A stretch of DNA of 64,000 nt from Acetobacteraceae bacterium H6797 (GTDB lineage: Bacteria > Pseudomonadota > Alphaproteobacteria > Acetobacterales > Acetobacteraceae), in NCBI GenBank assembly GCA_015223225.1, contig JADFCQ010000005.1, positions 62,001 through 126,000 on the forward strand, written 5' to 3'. Of the stretch, positions 60,681 through 64,000 are shown piece after piece. How positions within the stretch are numbered: position 1 is the first letter of the stretch; each line of letters starts with the position of its first letter. The translations under genes and the position numbers were made by a program. The notes under the pieces are model-generated. The model worked only from the letters and a program-made list of their open reading frames with translations. It had not been told where the DNA came from and did not search any database.

Positions 60681-61414
60681 GCCATGGCCGCCAGACGGTC
60701 AAGCAACTCACCCTGGGCTACAGCGAGCGCGGGATCACGGGCAGGGCGCGGAGGCTCGCCGCCAGGCGCTTCCACGAATTCAGGCATGGCGCCCGAAGGT
60801 CCGGGTCGCAGAATGATGACCTGATGCGCCAGCCGCAGGGCCTCCAGCGGGTCATGCGTCACAAGCAGCACCGTACGCCCCGTCAGCAACTCGGCGGCTA
60901 GCCCCTGAAGGCGATGGCGCGTCGGGGCGTCCACGGCCGAAAAGGGCTCGTCCATCAGCACGAATGGCCGATCTTCCATCAAGGTACGGGCCAGGGCCGC
61001 GCGCTGGCGCATGCCGCCGGACAGGGCGGCTGGCCGCTGTTTCGCCGCATGGCTGAGGCCCACGGCATCGAGCAGGCGGTGTGCACGATCCAGGTCGGGC
61101 CGCTGTCCTCGTAAGGTTGCCCCAAGGCAGAGATTGCCGAGCACGTCGCGCCAAGGCAGCAGGAGATCCTGCTGCGCCATCCAGGCAACGCGCGGCGCGA
61201 CGGGCTGACCGTCATCGGCGGTGATGCGGCCTCCGGACGGGATGGGAAGCAGGCCGGCCACGAGCCGAAGAAGGGTGGATTTGCCCGATCCCGATGCACC
61301 CAGAATGGCCGTCGTTCTGCCGCCGGGCAGTTGCAGAGCCAGGGGCGCAAGAATGGGCTTCTGGCCGAAGCCGAAGGCCGGAATGGAGAGGGCGAGCCCA
61401 GGCGAATGCGTCAT
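60677..61414 (-). CDS. thiZ: thiamine pyrimidine precursor ABC transporter, ATP-binding protein (ThiZ-like)
   Basis: The 245-residue ABC ATPase has Walker A GASGSGKSTLL, Q-loop WMAQQDLLLPW, signature ALSGGMRQRAALARTL, Walker B FVLMDEPFSAVD and H-loop VTHDPLEAL, the NrtD/SsuB-like type used with ThiY systems. The start ATG 61414 is placed just after the TPP riboswitch; the longer frame to 61474 would be translated from inside the aptamer. The riboswitch 3' strand carries a GGTGG six bases before this ATG. Confidence 0.92.
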   Translation of the reverse strand: MTHSPGLALSIPAFGFGQKPILAPLALQLPGGRTTAILGASGSGKSTLLRLVAGLLPIPSGGRITADDGQPVAPRVAWMAQQDLLLPWRDVLGNLCLGATLRGQRPDLDRAHRLLDAVGLSHAAKQRPAALSGGMRQRAALARTLMEDRPFVLMDEPFSAVDAPTRHRLQGLAAELLTGRTVLLVTHDPLEALRLAHQVIILRPGPSGAMPEFVEAPGGEPPRPARDPALAVAQGELLDRLAAMA

Positions 61415-61419
61415 GCGAG

Positions 61420-61510
61420 CCACCGATCCCTTCGCCGGTATTAACCGGATCAGGTTCCAGGGGTCGCAGCGCACGCTGCCTCTCAGCCCATTATGGGCTC
61501 CCCCCGATGT
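61420..61510 (-). ncRNA. TPP riboswitch (THI element)
   Basis: Read on the minus strand, the element contains the thi-box signatures in order. There is a G-run GGGGGGAGCCC, CTGAGAGGCAGCG in the pyrimidine arm, an internal GACCCCTGGAACCTGATCC, and the conserved CGGTTAATACCGGCG stem with AGGGA. P1 can form between CATC at the 5' side and GGTG at the 3' side. The 3' strand of P1 ends six bases before the thiZ ATG and includes its likely ribosome-binding site. TPP binding would therefore hide the site and shut off translation of thiZ-thiX-thiY. Confidence 0.95.
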
Positions 61511-61576
61511 CTGCAGGCTGTATGTGACAGCTTGGCGTCGCGCGCAAGATCGTCACGACGACGCCAAGGAGTCTCG

Positions 61577-62404
61577 TCAGGCCTTATCGGGCCAATTGGC
61601 GTTGGGTTCGTCCGTCAGCCAAGTATCGATGTCGAAGGCCGCGACCTGCTGCCAGAGCGCAGACATTTTCTGTCCGGCAAATTCGAGGATCTCCTTGCCT
61701 AGCTCAGCCGTCGCCTTGGAGGCGTCGCCGACGACGCCTGCGGGGTTCAGATCCTGCGCCTGCCAGGCCAGGGGCGCACCGGCCTGCGGGTCGAGCGCGG
61801 GGAAGGCATTGCCGAGCCCCTGCCAGGCTGAGACGAAGTTCTTCGCCTTGTCCATATGCACCAGCCCAGGGGTGAGGGCCAGCATAACGGCGGTTTCTGA
61901 CAGGCCGCCATGAATGCCGTATTTGTTCTCATCCGGGTCGTTAAGCGAGGCGGGCTTGCCCATGCGTGCCCACATCGCATTGATCGCCAGGATGCGGTGC
62001 TTGATCCGAAGCCGGCGCGCCGCGATGTCGAGCAGGGCCACATTGCCGCCGTGACTATTGACCATCACGAGCCGGCGCACGCCCGCCCGCGCCACCGATG
62101 CGCCGATATCGACGATCAGGTCGAGCATGGTCTCGGCATTGGTCGTGAGTGTGCCCGGGAAGGCGAGATGCTCGACGGAAAGGCCGACCGACTGCGTCGG
62201 CAGCACCAACACGGGGCAATCGGCCGGCAGGACGGCCAGCGTATACTCGATGACGCCGCGGTTGATCGTCGTATCGACCGAAACCGGCAGGTGCGGCCCA
62301 TGCTGCTCGATGCTGGCGACGGGCAGCACGGCCACCGTATTGGCGGGCAAGGACTTGAAGGCGGGCCAGGGCAGGTCAGCCCAGTAACGCGAGGGGAGCG
62401 GCAT
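61577..62404 (-). CDS. creatininase family protein
   Basis: The 275-residue protein has the creatininase/formamide hydrolase fold: AVLPVASIEQHGPHLPVSVDTTI near the N-terminus (the metal ligands E, H and D), LPTQSVGLSVEHLAFPGTLT, RLVMVNSHGGNVALLDIAARRLR and GGLSETAVMLAL. Members hydrolyse cyclic or formamide C-N bonds, including creatinine and the formamide of the riboflavin intermediate. ATG 62404 fits the family start. It stops about 70 bases upstream of the TPP riboswitch on the same strand; a link to thiamine salvage, such as deformylating an imported pyrimidine, is a guess. Confidence 0.88.
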   Translation of the reverse strand: MPLPSRYWADLPWPAFKSLPANTVAVLPVASIEQHGPHLPVSVDTTINRGVIEYTLAVLPADCPVLVLPTQSVGLSVEHLAFPGTLTTNAETMLDLIVDIGASVARAGVRRLVMVNSHGGNVALLDIAARRLRIKHRILAINAMWARMGKPASLNDPDENKYGIHGGLSETAVMLALTPGLVHMDKAKNFVSAWQGLGNAFPALDPQAGAPLAWQAQDLNPAGVVGDASKATAELGKEILEFAGQKMSALWQQVAAFDIDTWLTDEPNANWPDKA

Positions 62405-62529
62405 GTCGGTTCCTGTCGAATCTCTGCTGCCGCTACTCAACACCGGAGGGGCGATTTCGGGAAGCGAGGCATTGGCCCGAGTTTTCTGCGCTTATCGGCC
62501 GCGATGCCCCGCGCAGGAGAGACAGAGCC

Positions 62530-63546
62530 ATGAAAGCGACCGAGACCCCGCTGCTTGAGCGTTTCTGGTATCCGGTCATGCCGCTGCAGATGCTGGAGGA
62601 TGGGCCGAAGCCTTTCCGCCTGCTCGGCAAGGACATCGTCCTCTGGATAGACGGGGAGGGGCGGCCCTCCGCGCTGGAAGATCGCTGCTGCCATCGGACG
62701 GCGAAGCTCTCGAAGGGCTTCTATGCTAATGGCATGCTGGCCTGCGGCTATCACGGCTGGGAGTTCAATGCCGAGGGCACCGTCATGCGCGTGCCGCAGC
62801 GCCCAGTGGACAAGCAGGGGCGCACCAATATGCGCGTTCCGGCCTATCATTGCGTCGGCCGCTATGGCTACGCCTGGGTCGCGCTGGCCGAGCCGCTTTT
62901 CGACATTCCCGATTTCGAGGAAGAAGCGGAAGGTTGCCGGCGGATCGACGAATTCTACGAGGTCTGGCAATGCGCCGGACTGCGCGTGATGGAGAACTCC
63001 TTCGATAACGCGCATTTCGCCTTCGTCCATCGCGCGAGCTTCGGCGACCAGGGCCACCCCGAACCCGCCAAGCTGGAGGTGGAGGAGTATGAGGACGGCT
63101 TCCTCTTCCGTTCGGAAGTGCCGGTGAGGAACCCGGCGGCGCAGAAGGAATTGCTGAAGATGGAGAGCGACACCACGGTGCGGCATATGCGCGCCCGCTG
63201 GTACGCCCCTTTCCTGCGTAAGCTGCGCATCACCTACCCGAATGGCCTCGTCCATACGATCGTGACGGGCGCGACGCCGATCGACGACCGGAGCAGCCAG
63301 ATCGTCCAATTCGTTTATCGCAACGACACGGAGGAGGAGGCGCCGGCCGCCAAGGTCATCGCCTTCGACCGGCAGGTGACCGAGGAGGACCGCGAAATCC
63401 TCGAGAGCACCGATTGGGATGTACCGCTCGACCAGACCGGGCTCGAGATGAACATGCCCTCCGACCGGCCCGGCGTGGTCATGCGTCGCCAGCTTCTCCA
63501 GCTGATTGAAAAGCACGGCGGCAATACACGCCAGGCAGCCGAGTAG
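62530..63546 (+). CDS. Rieske non-heme iron oxygenase, alpha subunit
   Basis: The 338-residue protein has an N-terminal Rieske [2Fe-2S] domain with ligands in DRCCHRTAKLSKG and LACGYHGWEF (CxH and CxxH), and a mononuclear iron domain whose ligands are in ENSFDNAHFAFVHRASFGD. This matches ring-hydroxylating oxygenase alpha subunits of the single-component (vanillate O-demethylase-like) kind. No reductase or ferredoxin gene is adjacent. The substrate is unknown; a demethylation or hydroxylation of an aromatic or heterocycle is expected. Confidence 0.9.
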   Translation: MKATETPLLERFWYPVMPLQMLEDGPKPFRLLGKDIVLWIDGEGRPSALEDRCCHRTAKLSKGFYANGMLACGYHGWEFNAEGTVMRVPQRPVDKQGRTNMRVPAYHCVGRYGYAWVALAEPLFDIPDFEEEAEGCRRIDEFYEVWQCAGLRVMENSFDNAHFAFVHRASFGDQGHPEPAKLEVEEYEDGFLFRSEVPVRNPAAQKELLKMESDTTVRHMRARWYAPFLRKLRITYPNGLVHTIVTGATPIDDRSSQIVQFVYRNDTEEEAPAAKVIAFDRQVTEEDREILESTDWDVPLDQTGLEMNMPSDRPGVVMRRQLLQLIEKHGGNTRQAAE

Positions 63547-63549
63547 AGC

Positions 63550-64000
63550 TTACAGGCCGGCGATGCGGGCCACGGCTCGCGCGGCCGCCTCGCTGGGACT
63601 GCCGCCTTGGGGCGGGCGCAGCATATCCATTACAGCCGAGAAGCCGGCGCGCTGTTGGTCGGCTATCGCCGCATTCTCCAGCAGGCCGACCAGCGCATCG
63701 GCCAGGCGCTCGGGTGTGCAATCGCCCTGAAGGAGTTCCGGAATGATGAGGCGCTGCGCGAGCAGATTGACGATGCTTACGTAGTCGACCTTGATGATCC
63801 GGCGCGCGATCGCAGCGGAGATCGGATTGACGCGATAGCCCACCACCATCGGCACGCCGGCAAGGGCGACTTCGAGGCTGGAAGTGCCTGACTTGATCAG
63901 CCCAGCATGAGCGGCGGCGTAGGCGTCGTGCTTCTCCTCGATACTGCGGACCAGAATAGGCGCGGGCTGCCAATGGGCGGCGACCTCGCGCACTGCCTCT
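63550..64000 (-). CDS. lpxB: lipid-A-disaccharide synthase, C-terminal part (5' end cut by window edge)
   Basis: 150 codons of an LpxB C-terminus are visible, entering from the right edge and ending at 63550. Segments are HAGLIKSGTSSLEVALAGVPMVVGYRVNPISAAIARRII, VDYVSIVNLLAQRLIIPELLQGDCTPERLADAL and a short C-terminal helix. LpxB (GT19) joins UDP-2,3-diacylglucosamine and lipid X to make lipid A disaccharide in the cytoplasm. The start lies beyond 64000, so the ATG-like GTG at 63993 is internal. It converges with the Rieske gene with a four-base gap. Confidence 0.93.
   Translation of the reverse strand, partial: EAVREVAAHWQPAPILVRSIEEKHDAYAAAHAGLIKSGTSSLEVALAGVPMVVGYRVNPISAAIARRIIKVDYVSIVNLLAQRLIIPELLQGDCTPERLADALVGLLENAAIADQQRAGFSAVMDMLRPPQGGSPSEAAARAVARIAGL

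Noticed and set aside
1..64000. CRISPR arrays, insertion sequences, prophage, tRNA or rRNA genes
   Set aside because: No regularly spaced repeats, terminal inverted repeats with transposase, phage genes or tRNA/rRNA-like sequences were noticed while reading both strands; a covariance-model scan could still find a missed tRNA.

Overview
The window is GC-rich chromosomal DNA, densely packed with genes on both strands. It looks like an alphaproteobacterium of the Rhodospirillales, most likely the family Acetobacteraceae (Roseomonas-like). That placement is inferred from gene content and layout: adjacent recG, sdhE and mfd; an argD-argF pair; a class I PHA synthase divergent from a proline-rich lipoprotein and an aminotransferase-hom-glpX-recJ run; an IalB-family protein; and a TctC/Bug-type binding protein. 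No rRNA, tRNA, CRISPR array, insertion sequence or prophage was found. The window is cut inside msrQ at the left edge and inside lpxB at the right edge.

1-9 kb: partial msrQ, a glutathione S-transferase-like gene, an intracellular PHB depolymerase (phaZ), a DUF445 protein, a zinc-type ABC transporter (ATPase and permease, no binding protein) behind a possible Zur half-site and a 39-codon ORF, and a coupled operon of a class V PLP enzyme, pdxA, pdxJ and a small membrane protein. 9-19.8 kb: a Bug-type binding protein, tryptophan 2,3-dioxygenase preceded by a perfect hairpin, two MFS exporters, an IalB-like protein, rlmN, argD-argF with a textbook terminator, an amidohydrolase divergent from 5-hydroxyisourate hydrolase, and a NUDIX protein. 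19.8-33 kb: a Gld-type ABC system with DUF4340, recG, sdhE, mfd, an MHS-family transporter with a large extracytoplasmic insertion, an AT-rich gap and a MarR regulator. 33-39.5 kb: ferredoxin-NADP reductase, a GNAT protein, a DUF938 protein, then metal and oxidative-stress genes (mntR, bfd, bfr, a BacA/SbmA-like ABC transporter, DUF3253, dps). 39.5-47.7 kb: phaC, a lipoprotein, a DapL/AlaC-type aminotransferase, hom, glpX and recJ.

47.8-55.1 kb is the most unusual region. An RsbW-like kinase and an RsbV-like STAS protein lead into a translationally coupled chemosensory operon: CheR, a protein with about three CheW-like modules, CheB, a CheB-type receiver lacking a methylesterase, and CheA. 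No chemoreceptor, ordinary CheY or flagellar gene is present. This suggests a chemosensory pathway joined to a partner-switching module rather than standard flagellar chemotaxis.

55-64 kb: prfB, penicillin-binding protein 1A, a thiamine-precursor ABC transporter (ThiZ-ThiX-ThiY) under a clear TPP riboswitch, a creatininase-family protein, a Rieske oxygenase, and the end of lpxB. Start codons were moved inward or outward from the longest ORF where a ribosome-binding site, an overlap with a neighbour or a family N-terminus indicated it. All functions are inferred from recognisable motifs; no database search was possible.
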